Below the pieces are notes generated by a model. The model did no database searches. It worked only from the letters and a program-made list of their open reading frames with translations, and was not told the DNA's origin. Shown here one piece after another: positions 1-8,501 of a DNA stretch of 64,000 nucleotides (the first letter of the stretch is position 1; every line of letters starts with the position of its first letter). Source of the stretch: Bin87 sp965204685 (lineage in GTDB: Bacteria; Chloroflexota; Dehalococcoidia; Lucifugimonadales; UBA3495); NCBI GenBank assembly GCA_965204685.1, contig OZ242004.1, positions 2,604,001 to 2,668,000 of the forward strand, given 5' to 3'. The position numbers and the translations under genes were made by a program.

Positions 1-145
1 TGTCAGCCGGCAAAACGACCGCCCGGGGCATCGAGCGGTCGACCGAGCCGTCGTATTCGTAGACCAGCAGGTCCTCCCGGTGCGCGATTACATAATCGTC
101 ACCGACGACGGCGCGAATGCCTGCCAGAAGGTCATTGGTGGCCAC
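1..145 (-). CDS. FAD-linked oxidase, glycolate oxidase GlcD-like (N-terminal fragment)
   Basis: Only the first 48 codons lie in the window; the gene runs off the left edge. Translation from the GTG at 145 gives a short helix, then a VVGDDYVI segment, a DLLVYEYDG segment and a PRAVVLPAD segment. This is the usual opening of GlcD-type flavoproteins (VAO/PCMH family), which oxidise 2-hydroxy acids such as glycolate or D-lactate with FAD. An in-frame TAA lies 12 codons upstream of the GTG, so the start cannot be far from here. No FAD-binding core is visible because of the truncation, so the substrate cannot be named. The next gene on the same strand ends 21 bases upstream. Confidence 0.7.
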   Translation of the reverse strand, partial: MATNDLLAGIRAVVGDDYVIAHREDLLVYEYDGSVDRSMPRAVVLPAD

Positions 146-166
146 GTTGTGAGAGCCGTTTTATCG

Positions 167-694
167 TCAGGCTATTGACGGAAGGGTGAACACGGTTCGC
201 CCGTCAGTGTCGTGCGTGTGGTTCGCCAATGCCGCCAGCATCTGGTTGTTATGCTGGACCTCGTCGCGCAGACTGTTTATCGCGTCCGCCAGTTTGTCAA
301 ACCCGGCGACCATTTCAGCCCGCAGCTGCTGGATGGACTCCTGATACTCTTGGCGCAATCGCTGGATAGCTTCTTGGTGCTCCCGATTTGATCTTTGGAT
401 AGCCTCTTGGTGCTCCCGATTTGATTGCTGGATAGCCTCTTGGTGCTCCCGATTTGATTGCTGGATAGCCTCTTGGTGCTCCCGATTTGATCGCTGGATA
501 GATTCTTGGTGTTCTTGGCGTTGCTCCTTGACTTCAGCGGTTAGGTCTTCAACCTGTTTGCCGAGGTTATTCACCTGATTGATGGATCCACCAAGCAGGA
601 AACTGCCCCGGAGTAGCAGTATGACGATAGTTAAACCAATGCCAACTGCGGATAGGCCCACAGCGACGAAGGCGATTATAGTGGTAGTTTCCAT
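167..694 (-). CDS. membrane-anchored protein with 11-residue coiled-coil repeats
   Basis: The 175-residue product has one N-terminal membrane segment (about residues 5-29) followed by a long, highly charged helix. From about residue 60 to 125 the helix is built of six near-identical 11-residue units of the type EHQEAIQxSNR. This period fits a hendecad coiled coil. A short polar tail follows. I chose the ATG at 694 because a TTG start at 715 would only add seven polar residues before the membrane segment; neither start has a strong ribosome site. No catalytic motif is visible. The likely topology is one membrane anchor with a rod-like cytoplasmic or extracytoplasmic domain. Function unknown. 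Confidence 0.7.
   Translation of the reverse strand: METTTIIAFVAVGLSAVGIGLTIVILLLRGSFLLGGSINQVNNLGKQVEDLTAEVKEQRQEHQESIQRSNREHQEAIQQSNREHQEAIQQSNREHQEAIQRSNREHQEAIQRLRQEYQESIQQLRAEMVAGFDKLADAINSLRDEVQHNNQMLAALANHTHDTDGRTVFTLPSIA
332..527 (-). repeat. 33-bp tandem repeat inside the coiled-coil gene
   Basis: Units beginning GATAGC or GATAG on the plus strand start at 365, 398, 431, 464 and 497, exactly 33 bases apart, with a degenerate unit from about 332. The central units are nearly identical at DNA level. Each unit encodes one 11-residue helical repeat, so copy-number change keeps the reading frame. Confidence 0.9.
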
Positions 695-742
695 ACGCGT
701 CCCCGACTCCGGCAACTGCCCACCGTGGCCACCAAAGTCATT

Positions 743-1777
743 CTACTCCTTGCGGCGCTGGTACACCTGGATGCGGTGCCGGTTGGCTTCCACGACGAAC
801 AGCCTTTCCTCGTGGTCGAGCCTTATCGACACTGGCCCCCAGAAGTAGGGTTCCGTTTGCGCTGAAATCAGATATGGCGTGTCCAGGTGGTCCGGCAAAT
901 CCGGCACCAGGTTGGCTATCTGGCGCGTGTTGTATTCGTCGGGGTTCACGGACATGAAGTCCTGCGCCCACTTGGAGAGCGTAGCCTGGCCCCGGAGCAA
1001 TTGCACGAAGTTGCCGTCCGGATCCAACAGCTGGATCCGTTCGTTGCCCCAGTCGGCCACATATATGTAACCATCGGAGTCCACGGCAACCGCTGAAGGC
1101 CGGCTGAACTCCCCATCACCAGCCCCGGACGACCCGTAGGTGGCCAGGTGCTGTCCGTCACCGGTGAACTTCTGGACCCGATCGTTGCGCCAGTCTGCAA
1201 CGTAAACGTTGCCAGCTCCGTCCAGGGTCAATCCCCAAGGCATGTTGAACTGGCCCGCTCCGTCTCCGTATTCGCCCCAGGTCAATACCGCCTCGCCTTC
1301 GGCGGTGAAAACCTGCACCCGGTGGTTGTACTGCTCGGCCACGTACACCGTGCCGTCAGCAGCCACGGCGATGCCGGCGGGGCCGTTCAACTGCCCGTCT
1401 CCTTCGCCTTTTTCTCCCCACATCCTTACGAATTCGCCGTCGGTGTCGAACACAGTGACACGATGCAGATGCTCGTCGGTCACGTGGATGCGCTGGTCGG
1501 CGCTGATCGTCATGCCGATGGGCAGCGTCCACTGCCCTTCCCCACGCCCGGTACCCTTGCTGAACTCGCCCAGGTAATCCTCGTCCCAGTTGAGGACGCC
1601 AATGCGGATCAGGGCCTGCCGAGCCGCGTCGGCATGGTTGAGTACCAGGATGCGTCCGTCGTTGGTGAAGGCGCAGTCGTACGGGTTGATGAACCCTCGA
1701 CCGCTCTGGTTGGTCGTGACACCGATGGTCTTCACGTATTCCACCGGGCCCGCGCTGACGGCAGTCGCGGTAGTCAT
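743..1777 (-). CDS. NHL-repeat beta-propeller protein
   Basis: The 344-residue protein has at least five NHL-type blades. Each ends in a phrase like GTVYVAEQYNHRVQVF or GYIYVADWGNERIQLL and begins with a G-x-G-x-F/L-x-x-P motif. NHL propellers bind proteins, RNA or small ligands, and a few are lyases; no catalytic signature is visible. There is no signal peptide. The ATG at 1777 is chosen because AGGAGAGG lies six bases upstream; longer starts would read through the palindromic repeat at 1800. It follows the DUF1800/DUF1501 genes on the same strand and may be transcribed with them. Confidence 0.85.
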   Translation of the reverse strand: MTTATAVSAGPVEYVKTIGVTTNQSGRGFINPYDCAFTNDGRILVLNHADAARQALIRIGVLNWDEDYLGEFSKGTGRGEGQWTLPIGMTISADQRIHVTDEHLHRVTVFDTDGEFVRMWGEKGEGDGQLNGPAGIAVAADGTVYVAEQYNHRVQVFTAEGEAVLTWGEYGDGAGQFNMPWGLTLDGAGNVYVADWRNDRVQKFTGDGQHLATYGSSGAGDGEFSRPSAVAVDSDGYIYVADWGNERIQLLDPDGNFVQLLRGQATLSKWAQDFMSVNPDEYNTRQIANLVPDLPDHLDTPYLISAQTEPYFWGPVSIRLDHEERLFVVEANRHRIQVYQRRKE

Positions 1778-1799
1778 TTCAGCCTCTCCTGTTTTGCGT

Positions 1800-1823
1800 A
1801 GGGGCGAATGATCATTCGCCCCT
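1800..1823. repeat. 24-bp perfect palindromic dispersed repeat, copy 1
   Basis: The arm AGGGGCGAATGA is followed directly by its exact reverse complement, with GATC at the centre. An identical copy lies at 17091-17114 and a 23-base copy at 27617-27639. Here the element sits between the DUF1800 gene and the start of the NHL gene, both on the minus strand, so it would form a hairpin in the leader of the NHL message. Confidence 0.9.
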
Positions 1824-1853
1824 GTAATCGTCAGCTCAGCGTTGTTTTCGACC

Positions 1854-3269
1854 CTAAGCGAGTTGGTATTCCCGCGTGGCCGTAAGCAGCCGCAGCAGGT
1901 TCGCAATCCGCTGCTCGTCGGCCTCGGTGCGGGAGCCTTCCCGGAGGTCGGCGGGACCCTGCTCGTTGGCGAACTCCCGTATGGACGTGGTGGTCGCTTC
2001 TGAGAGTTCCAGCGGCCCGATCAGGTCCGCGCAGGCGGCAACCTGTTCCTCGGGGGACAGCACTGCCTGACCCTGCCGGGCCATGCGGTCGATGATCGCC
2101 TTGACGCCCGGGTTGCCCGGGTCGCCGAGTTCCCGGCCGACGAAGTTGACCCGCTCGACCAGCGCGCCGCTGTCAATCCATTCGGCACCTTCGTGCCAAC
2201 CCTCCACACTGGGCGGCTGGAAGATGCCCTGACCCATGTACATGGTCTGGCGCGCCAGCTGGTCGGCGCCGAAAGTCGGCTCCTGGTAGGTGCCGGCCAT
2301 GCGGACCGCGCCCACTACCAGTTCCACCGGGCCTTTGACCCGGGCGAACCGGGCCTCCTCCGACTTGAAGTAGTCGGAGTTGAACAGCGTTCGCAGGACG
2401 GAGCGAATTTCGTAATTCGAAGCGAAGTACGATTCCATCATGTCATTGATGACGGCTTCCCCAGCTTCGTCCACCTCGTCGGCAGCGAAGTACTGGAACA
2501 GGCGAGTGCTGATGAACCGCGCCGTGGCTTCCTGCTGCACGATGATCTCGACGATGTCCTCGCCGTTGAAGTTGCCGGTGTGCCCCAGGAAGGTCTTTTC
2601 GCCGTCGTCGTGGTCATAGTCGCGGTAGTTGAAATGCCAGTTGATGCGGCTGTACGGCCAGATAGAGTCGCGGCTGGCGCGGGTGGACATGTACTCGGCG
2701 TTGCCCAGCGTCCATCCGGTGAACGCCCGGGCGCACTCCTTGATATCGTCCTCGGTGTAGTTGCCGACGCCCATGGAGAAGAGCTCCAGCAACTCCCGCC
2801 CGTAGTTCTCGTTGATGTTGTCCCGGTGGTTATCGTGGTTGTCCAGCCAGATAATCATGGCCGGGTCCTTGGACAGTTCCACCAGCATCGTCTTGTAGGA
2901 ACCCAGGGAGTGGCGGCGGAAGGTGTTGATCTGGTTGACCAAGGCGCTGGCCTGGTTCAGCTTGGAGTAGCCGGTGGCGAAGAGGCCGTGCCAGAACAGA
3001 GCCAGCTTCTCTTCCAGCTGGTTCCGGGTCGTCACCATCCGGTACATCCAGTAGGCGCCGGCGCTGTTCAGCTCCCGCATCTCGGCCATTTCCGAGTGAT
3101 ACCGTCGGATTACGTCGTCGGGCATCACGCCGGCGTCGCCGGGGTTGAGCAGGTCTTCCACCACGTTTTCGTAGCCCTGCTCGACCAACTGCTCCAGCTC
3201 ATCACGGCTGGCGCCGAAACCGGCCCGACGCATCAGGTGAGCCATCAGGGCAATATCGGCATTGCTCAT
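1854..3269 (-). CDS. DUF1800 family protein
   Basis: The 471-residue protein matches the DUF1800 family: an N-terminal HLMRRAGFGAS segment, an LALFWHGLFATGYSK segment, a DPAMIIWLDN segment, the family core NENYGRELLELFSMG, and RAFTGWTL. DUF1800 genes very often lie beside DUF1501 genes, as here, and the pair is thought to act on polysaccharides or exported material; no reaction is established. Unlike many members it has no signal peptide. The start at 3269 has GGAGG six bases upstream. The DUF1501 gene ends 49 bases upstream, so the two probably form one operon. Confidence 0.9.
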   Translation of the reverse strand: MSNADIALMAHLMRRAGFGASRDELEQLVEQGYENVVEDLLNPGDAGVMPDDVIRRYHSEMAEMRELNSAGAYWMYRMVTTRNQLEEKLALFWHGLFATGYSKLNQASALVNQINTFRRHSLGSYKTMLVELSKDPAMIIWLDNHDNHRDNINENYGRELLELFSMGVGNYTEDDIKECARAFTGWTLGNAEYMSTRASRDSIWPYSRINWHFNYRDYDHDDGEKTFLGHTGNFNGEDIVEIIVQQEATARFISTRLFQYFAADEVDEAGEAVINDMMESYFASNYEIRSVLRTLFNSDYFKSEEARFARVKGPVELVVGAVRMAGTYQEPTFGADQLARQTMYMGQGIFQPPSVEGWHEGAEWIDSGALVERVNFVGRELGDPGNPGVKAIIDRMARQGQAVLSPEEQVAACADLIGPLELSEATTTSIREFANEQGPADLREGSRTEADEQRIANLLRLLTATREYQLA

Positions 3270-3318
3270 AATTGCCTCCGCAAGTTCTGTTTTCAAAGGA
3301 TTGATGCGACCGGCCGGG

Positions 3319-4449
3319 TTAGTTGCCGACGAAATCCCACTGCTCGAACTGGCCGTTGACGATGTTTACCGGGTCCAGGCCCAGCCACTTGTCGGCGATG
3401 GTCGAGTAGGTGGAGCGGAAATCGTTGTTCCAGTGCAGGTCGCCGTCCAGTTGGTCGCGCTCGGCCAGGGATGGGTACTGCCCGTAGAAGCCGCCGTTGA
3501 CCTGGTTGCCGATGATGAAGGCGGTTCCGCCGGAGCCGTGGTCGGTGCCGGTGCCGTTGTCACGGATGCGGCGCCCGAACTCCGTCCACACCAGCACGAT
3601 GGCGTCGTCGCCGCGGCCGTGCTCGTCCAGGTCGGCCAGGAAGTCGCTGATGGCGCCGGAAACCTGGGTCCACAGGCCGCCGTGAACCTTGATCTCGTCG
3701 CCGTGGGTGTCAAAGCTGCCGTGCTGGGTGTAGTAGATGCGGGTGCCCAGATCGGCGGTCATCACCTGAGCCACGTTCTTGAGGGACTGGGCGATGGGAT
3801 TGTCAGCGTACTCCACCGAGGAAGAATACTGCTCGGGAGCCGTGCGCAGGATGTCCGCGCCCTTCAGCGCGTCGCGGCCGGTCTGCCCCAGGTAGTCCAT
3901 CACGGCGTCCTGGATGGATCCGCCGTACATCTTCCCGAAGGCGTCCAGGCACAGCCCGCGGATGCGCTCCTCTTCCACGTCGGGGAACAGGCCGTAGGTC
4001 TCGAGGTTGCCCACGGAGGCAACCGGGACACCGGATGCGCCCATGGAACGGGGCAGGCCGCGGCCGAAGTTCACGCCGGTGATTACGTTCTGTCCGGCGG
4101 GGTCAAGGTCGCGGATGACGCGGCCCAGCCAGCCCTCGGTGGCGATCTTTTCCGGCTCGCAGGTGTGCCAGATGTCCATGCTGCGGAAGTGGGAACGGGT
4201 CGGGTTCGGGTATCCGATACCGTTGACGATGGCGACCTTGCCCTCGTCCCACAGGGCCTTGATGGGGGCCATGTTGGGATTGAGGCCCAGCTGTCCATCC
4301 AGCGGTATCACCTGGTCGGTGGGAATGCCAACATTGGGCCGGAAATCATAGTAGTGCCCGTCGGCATAGGGAATGACGGTATTCAACGGGTCGTTGGCCC
4401 CGGTCAACTGGACTACGACCAGAGACCGGTCATTATTGGTGGTGGTCAT
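3319..4449 (-). CDS. DUF1501 family protein (sulfatase/phosphatase-like fold)
   Basis: The 376-residue protein opens with LVVVQLTGANDPLNTVIPY, then has NGIGYPNPTRSHF, a FDTHGDEIKVHGG segment, and VLVWTEFGRR followed by GTDHGSGGTAF. This is the DUF1501 pattern, related to the alkaline phosphatase/sulfatase superfamily with conserved Asp/His metal ligands. Most DUF1501 proteins carry an N-terminal Tat signal; this one starts directly at the core, so it is probably cytoplasmic. AGGAGG precedes the ATG by about ten bases. It is the first gene of a DUF1501-DUF1800 pair. Substrate unknown. Confidence 0.88.
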   Translation of the reverse strand: MTTTNNDRSLVVVQLTGANDPLNTVIPYADGHYYDFRPNVGIPTDQVIPLDGQLGLNPNMAPIKALWDEGKVAIVNGIGYPNPTRSHFRSMDIWHTCEPEKIATEGWLGRVIRDLDPAGQNVITGVNFGRGLPRSMGASGVPVASVGNLETYGLFPDVEEERIRGLCLDAFGKMYGGSIQDAVMDYLGQTGRDALKGADILRTAPEQYSSSVEYADNPIAQSLKNVAQVMTADLGTRIYYTQHGSFDTHGDEIKVHGGLWTQVSGAISDFLADLDEHGRGDDAIVLVWTEFGRRIRDNGTGTDHGSGGTAFIIGNQVNGGFYGQYPSLAERDQLDGDLHWNNDFRSTYSTIADKWLGLDPVNIVNGQFEQWDFVGN

Positions 4450-4636
4450 CGCGGATGGGCCTCCTTATCCAGGCGCAACGCAAAGCGCCAGCGCAGGTTT
4501 GGCTGATGCTGGCAGTTTAAGGTGTGCGCCCCAGCGTGTCAACGAATTTCGACGCCGGTATCCCCAGGACGGCCGCGAAGTCATAGTGAGACCCCAGTAC
4601 TACGATAACCGCCGCTATAATTGACGGGAATCAGCA

Positions 4637-5575
4637 ATGCCTCTGGTATTGCCCAAGCCATTGCGGACACCTGCCATGACATCGCCTAACCAAAAACTGC
4701 GCATGCCTACCCCGGGCGTCATTCGTAACGCTTTCAACAGTTGCGGGCGGCGGCAAACTCCGAACGAGCTTATCGACTTTATGGCGACCATTGGCCCGAC
4801 GATTGGCGATCCTTTCGTTGTTCGCCTGATCGCGGTTGAGGTGGCCCGCGTCGGAAGCATGAAGCCGCCGGAACGTAAAATCAGGTATCTGGACAATCTG
4901 TTCAATACCGTCAATTTTCCGCCGAAAGTGGCTCGGGAAGTAAACCGGGCGGTGGACCGGGTAGTTGTGCCGCCGGAGTTCGTCATCCTGGCGGAGCGGA
5001 TAATGCCGGCGCTGGACAATCTTACCCTGCCGCTCCTGGAGCCGCCCCTACCGGCCTCTAAAAAATCCTCCCGGCAAGTAATGACCTCCCCCGTGTCCCG
5101 CCAGTGCTACGAAGAGTTGGTGGAGGCCTTCAAGGCCGTCAGGGATAATTTTGTGGATTCCATCAGCACTAATCTGGTGGTCCATTCGGTAGCTCCCGAG
5201 CCGTTGCGGACGGATGGACTGGACAATGCCGTGGAGCTCATACGAGAGATTATCGGCGTGATGCACACGGCCGCCACCGCTTGCGGAATGGTCCTGCATC
5301 ACCCGGAAAGCTGGCCGTCAAGTCCCCCCACCCGTTTGGACCTGATAACCATGTTGAACGAGGCCAAAGCCCGCGAGGCCGCCGTACAGGAAATGCTCGA
5401 CGCAGAGCAGACCGTCACCCCCTTGCGCAAGCTGACGGCAATCATGGATGACCTGGTCATCGAATACTGCGAGCGAACGATTAAATCCGGAGGGCGTGAT
5501 TTGCGCACTTTTCCCTTTTGGAAGAAGGTGAACAACGATACCCCCGCGCCGGAATTTGAACCGCCTCGTCCGTAG
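4637..5575 (+). CDS. hypothetical protein, no recognised domain
   Basis: This 312-residue frame has no family I recognise. It is mostly helical by composition, soluble, without signal peptide or membrane segments, and has a proline-rich linker near residues 130-145 separating two halves. A second in-frame ATG at 4676 gives 299 residues and may be the true start. A perfect TATAAT lies at 4616-4621 with no good -35 box, so a short leader is likely. Codon use is less GC-rich at third positions than in leuB downstream, which hints at acquisition. The gene stands alone between a divergent DUF1501 gene and the leuB promoter. Confidence 0.6.
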   Translation: MPLVLPKPLRTPAMTSPNQKLRMPTPGVIRNAFNSCGRRQTPNELIDFMATIGPTIGDPFVVRLIAVEVARVGSMKPPERKIRYLDNLFNTVNFPPKVAREVNRAVDRVVVPPEFVILAERIMPALDNLTLPLLEPPLPASKKSSRQVMTSPVSRQCYEELVEAFKAVRDNFVDSISTNLVVHSVAPEPLRTDGLDNAVELIREIIGVMHTAATACGMVLHHPESWPSSPPTRLDLITMLNEAKAREAAVQEMLDAEQTVTPLRKLTAIMDDLVIEYCERTIKSGGRDLRTFPFWKKVNNDTPAPEFEPPRP

Positions 5576-5627
5576 CCGCCGACCATTTCCGGCCCGATTT
5601 CGATATGCGCCGCGCGAGTACAACCCT

Positions 5628-5656
5628 TTGATACCCCATAAACCATAGGCTATACT
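5628..5656 (+). promoter_or_regulatory. promoter of leuB
   Basis: TTGATA (5628-5633), a 17-base spacer and TATACT (5651-5656) form a good sigma70-type promoter. Transcription should start near 5663, leaving about 68 bases of leader before the leuB ATG. No leucine-rich leader peptide is visible in it. Confidence 0.65.
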
Positions 5657-5730
5657 ACCCGCCGCCCCACGCTCGGCCGGATTCGATGCCGGCGGTTGGG
5701 GACGCATTACCAATCGGAGCCGTTGGCAAA

Positions 5731-6822
5731 ATGGATTTCAACATCGCCGTGTTGGGTGGAGACGGCATTGGACCCGAGGTTACCGCCGAGGGTGTCAAGG
5801 CTACGGAGGCCGTGGGTCGCGCCTTCGGGCACAACTTTAACCTCGAGTACGGGGACGTCGGCGGAATATCCATCGACAAGCACGGGACGCCGCTGACCGA
5901 CGGCGTTCGTGATCTGGCCACCTCGTCCGACGCGGTGCTGTTCGGCGCGGTGGGAGGGCCAAAATGGGACGACCCTTCGGCTCCCACGCGACCTGAGGAT
6001 GGGCTGCTGGCACTGCGCGCCCACCTCAACGTTTTCGCCAACATTCGCCCGGTCAAGGTCTATCCCCAGCTCACCGACTCCAGCGTACTCAAGCCGCACG
6101 TGCTGGAGGGCGTGGATATGGTGGTCGTCCGCGAACTCACCGGCGGCCTCTACTACGCGCAGCCCAAGGGTCGCACCGAGACTCCTCAGGGCGTCGTCGG
6201 CGTCGACACCATGCGCTACTCCGAGTCGGAAATCGAGCGTGTGCTTCGGGTCGGGTTCGAGCTGGCTCGCGGTCGGCGCGGCAAGCTGACCTCCGTGGAT
6301 AAAGCCAATGTGCTGGAAACTTCGCGCCTCTGGCGCGCCACCGCCACCCGCCTGGCCGACGAATATCCCGACGTTGAACTGGAGCACGCGCTGGTCGATG
6401 CCTGCGCGATGCAGATTGTCCTGCGCCCTGCCTCCTACGATGTGATCGTCGCCGAGAACACCTTCGGCGACATCCTCACCGACGAGGCGGCCATCCTCGC
6501 CGCGTCCATGGGACTGCTGCCCTCCGCCAGCCTGTCCGGCGTGCCCCAGGACGGCGCGCGGACTCCGGGCTTCTACGAGCCGATCCACGGCACCGCTCCG
6601 GACATTGCTGGCCAGGGTATCGCCAACCCCTGCGGCTCCATCCTCAGCGCGGCCATGATGCTGCGCTATTCCCTGGGCCTCACCGAAGAAGCAGCCGCCA
6701 TGGAACGCGCCGTCCAGACCGTTCTGGAGCAGGGCTACCGCACCGCCGACATTGCCACCCCCGGAGATACTGCCACGGCAACTACCCGGATGGGCGACCT
6801 CATCGCCAACGCAATCGGCTAG
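5731..6822 (+). CDS. leuB: 3-isopropylmalate dehydrogenase
   Basis: LeuB oxidatively decarboxylates 3-isopropylmalate to 2-oxoisocaproate with NAD in leucine synthesis. The 363-residue protein shows IAVLGGDGIGPEV at the N-terminus, the LLALRAHLNVFANIRPVK substrate loop, RELTGGLYYAQPKGR, DKANVLE, the NTFGDILTDEAA metal site and YEPIHGTAPDIAGQG. Length and motifs are normal for the family. The ATG at 5731 is chosen because MDFNIAVLGGDG is the standard opening; the upstream ATG at 5686 adds 15 unconserved residues. Other leu genes are not in the window. The next gene starts 15 bases downstream and may be co-transcribed. Confidence 0.95.
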   Translation: MDFNIAVLGGDGIGPEVTAEGVKATEAVGRAFGHNFNLEYGDVGGISIDKHGTPLTDGVRDLATSSDAVLFGAVGGPKWDDPSAPTRPEDGLLALRAHLNVFANIRPVKVYPQLTDSSVLKPHVLEGVDMVVVRELTGGLYYAQPKGRTETPQGVVGVDTMRYSESEIERVLRVGFELARGRRGKLTSVDKANVLETSRLWRATATRLADEYPDVELEHALVDACAMQIVLRPASYDVIVAENTFGDILTDEAAILAASMGLLPSASLSGVPQDGARTPGFYEPIHGTAPDIAGQGIANPCGSILSAAMMLRYSLGLTEEAAAMERAVQTVLEQGYRTADIATPGDTATATTRMGDLIANAIG

Positions 6823-6837
6823 GGCGGACCAGCACCC

Positions 6838-7857
6838 GTGCTCAACGTCCTTTCCGGCGTCGGCCTGGCCGTCGCCATTGTTATTTTTCTGGCCAGCGCG
6901 GTGGCGGTGGTGTTCCTGGGAACCTATCTCGCCAAGTACGGCGACGCCCTGGCTTCACTGACGGGTTGGGGCCGCCTGTTCGTCGGAAGCATCCTCGTTG
7001 CCCTGGCCACTTCCCTGCCGGAGGTATCGAACAACATCACTGCCGTTCGCATCGACAACCCTGAGCTGGCCCTGGGGGACGTGTTTGGCTCCAACATGCT
7101 GAACATGCTGACGCTGGGCATGGTGGCGCTGCTTTTCGGCGGGAAACGTTTCCTGCAACGGGTGGCCCCGGAGCAGGGTTATCTCATCATGCTGGCCGCG
7201 CTGCTCACCGGCCTGGCGTTGATCTTCGCGGCGTTCCAGACCGGCGTGAACGTGTGGCAGGTTGGCCTGGCCTCGATAGTCACGCTGGTGGTCTACCTGA
7301 TCGGCATGTGGTTGGTTTACAACCGCCGTCCCTCCACGGACGATGCAGCAGATGAGGACGGAGAGATCGGCATCACGCTGAGCCGAGCCTGGATGATGTT
7401 CATCCTGGTCTCGCTGGGGGTGATCATTTCCGGCGTGCTGCTCGCCCAGAGCGTGGACCGGATCGCCCATCTGACGGGCGTGTCCTCGGGCGTATTAGGG
7501 ATATTGGCCGTGGCGCTGGTCACCAGCATGCCGGAGATATCGGCAACCTTTGCGGCGGCGCGGCTGGGCGCGGCTGACCTGGGGTTCGCCGGGGTCTACG
7601 GAAGCTGCGTATTCAACATAACCATCCTGGCCTACGCCGATTTCTTCTACCGTAAGGGCGTTGTGGTCAACAGTGCGGACACCGAGCATCTCATCGCCGG
7701 GGCGATCGCCGTCGGGCTTATAGTTTGGGGTGGTCTGTTGCTGTGGGGCCGCAATCGCTTCCCTCAGCCGGTGGTATTCACCGGGCTGGCGCTGATGCTG
7801 CTGGTTACCGTCGCCGGGGGGGTCTGGGTCGCGCTCCTGGGAGCCCCGTCCCACTAG
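6838..7857 (+). CDS. sodium/calcium exchanger family membrane protein
   Basis: The 339-residue protein has about ten hydrophobic segments and the two alpha repeats of the CaCA superfamily. The first reads LATSLPEVSNN with GDVFGSNMLN, the second VTSMPEISATF with GVYGSCVFNI. The conserved glutamates of both repeats (SLPE and SMPE), which bind the cation, are present. It probably exchanges Ca2+ for Na+ or H+ in the cytoplasmic membrane. A GTG at 6838 is the start, 15 bases after leuB. The stop codon TAG overlaps that of the convergent JAMM gene in a shared CTAG. Confidence 0.9.
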   Translation: MLNVLSGVGLAVAIVIFLASAVAVVFLGTYLAKYGDALASLTGWGRLFVGSILVALATSLPEVSNNITAVRIDNPELALGDVFGSNMLNMLTLGMVALLFGGKRFLQRVAPEQGYLIMLAALLTGLALIFAAFQTGVNVWQVGLASIVTLVVYLIGMWLVYNRRPSTDDAADEDGEIGITLSRAWMMFILVSLGVIISGVLLAQSVDRIAHLTGVSSGVLGILAVALVTSMPEISATFAAARLGAADLGFAGVYGSCVFNITILAYADFFYRKGVVVNSADTEHLIAGAIAVGLIVWGGLLLWGRNRFPQPVVFTGLALMLLVTVAGGVWVALLGAPSH

Positions 7858-8342
7858 ATTTCCGCTCCCTCGAACCGGGCGATCTCGACGAAACCGCCGG
7901 CCTCGTCGTCCCAGTCGAACAGCGCCGCCTCCACCACGCGCTCGCCGTCGATCCCCACCACCAGTTGCTGCACGGGATAGGCCGGGCCGTCGCCCCAGGG
8001 ACTGGTGGCCACGGTCCGGTCCGTTTCCGACAGGTAAGCGCGGCCGTTGGGGTGGGAGTGGTAGATGATCCGCGGCGGCGTCTCCGTATCCAGGCTGTTG
8101 TTGAGTTCCAGCAAGTCCGCTGTGCTGAACACGTAGGCCGACTCGGCCGTGCGCTCCGCCACCGTAGGGTGATTGCCCGATGCCTGGTCGTTGACCACGG
8201 GGCGTATTCCGTCCACCGAGGTCCCATCCGCCGGGCCGCTGAGCCATCCGCAGCACTCTGCGGGAAAGGACTCCCGCGCCTGGCGAAACACAGCCTGCAT
8301 GATTTCCGCCGGAATTTCCAGCGGTTCGCCAAAATTGGCCAT
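7854..8342 (-). CDS. JAMM/Mov34 (MPN+) zinc metalloprotease
   Basis: The 162-residue protein is a single JAMM domain. The catalytic Glu is E29 (FPAECCGW) and the zinc motif is HSHPNGRAYLSETD with H95, H97, S105 and D108, an exact match to the JAMM consensus. Small stand-alone bacterial JAMM enzymes remove C-terminal peptides or amino acids, as Mec does from the sulfur carrier CysO, or cleave ubiquitin-like tags. No sulfur-carrier gene is adjacent here, so the substrate is open. The gene is divergent from the zinc-ribbon genes and shares a 159-base intergenic region with them. Its stop overlaps the exchanger stop. Confidence 0.88.
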   Translation of the reverse strand: MANFGEPLEIPAEIMQAVFRQARESFPAECCGWLSGPADGTSVDGIRPVVNDQASGNHPTVAERTAESAYVFSTADLLELNNSLDTETPPRIIYHSHPNGRAYLSETDRTVATSPWGDGPAYPVQQLVVGIDGERVVEAALFDWDDEAGGFVEIARFEGAEI

Positions 8343-8353
8343 TAAACCCCCTT

Positions 8354-8437
8354 GTTACGAAAACCGTAACCTGATATTCTAATTCGGCCGTTTATTGACT
8401 GGTTGCCGTAATACTCCGGTAATACAGTAGCGGTAAA
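8354..8437. promoter_or_regulatory. cluster of GTAA-type half-sites between divergent genes
   Basis: A perfect inverted repeat GTTACG-5-CGTAAC (8354-8370) lies 12 bases upstream of the JAMM start. Further related half-sites follow on the plus strand: CCGTAATAC, CGGTAATAC and CGGTAAAC, ending near 8437. The spacing and divergent setting suggest an operator region, but no regulator can be named. Confidence 0.35.
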
Positions 8438-8501
8438 CTGAAATCGCAAACCGACAGCCCGCTCCGCCCACCGTGGCGATAATCGCGAACAGGATGAGGA
8501 A

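Noticed and set aside
332..527. 33-bp repeats as a CRISPR array
   Set aside because: There are no spacers; units abut, keep the reading frame and encode helical repeats.
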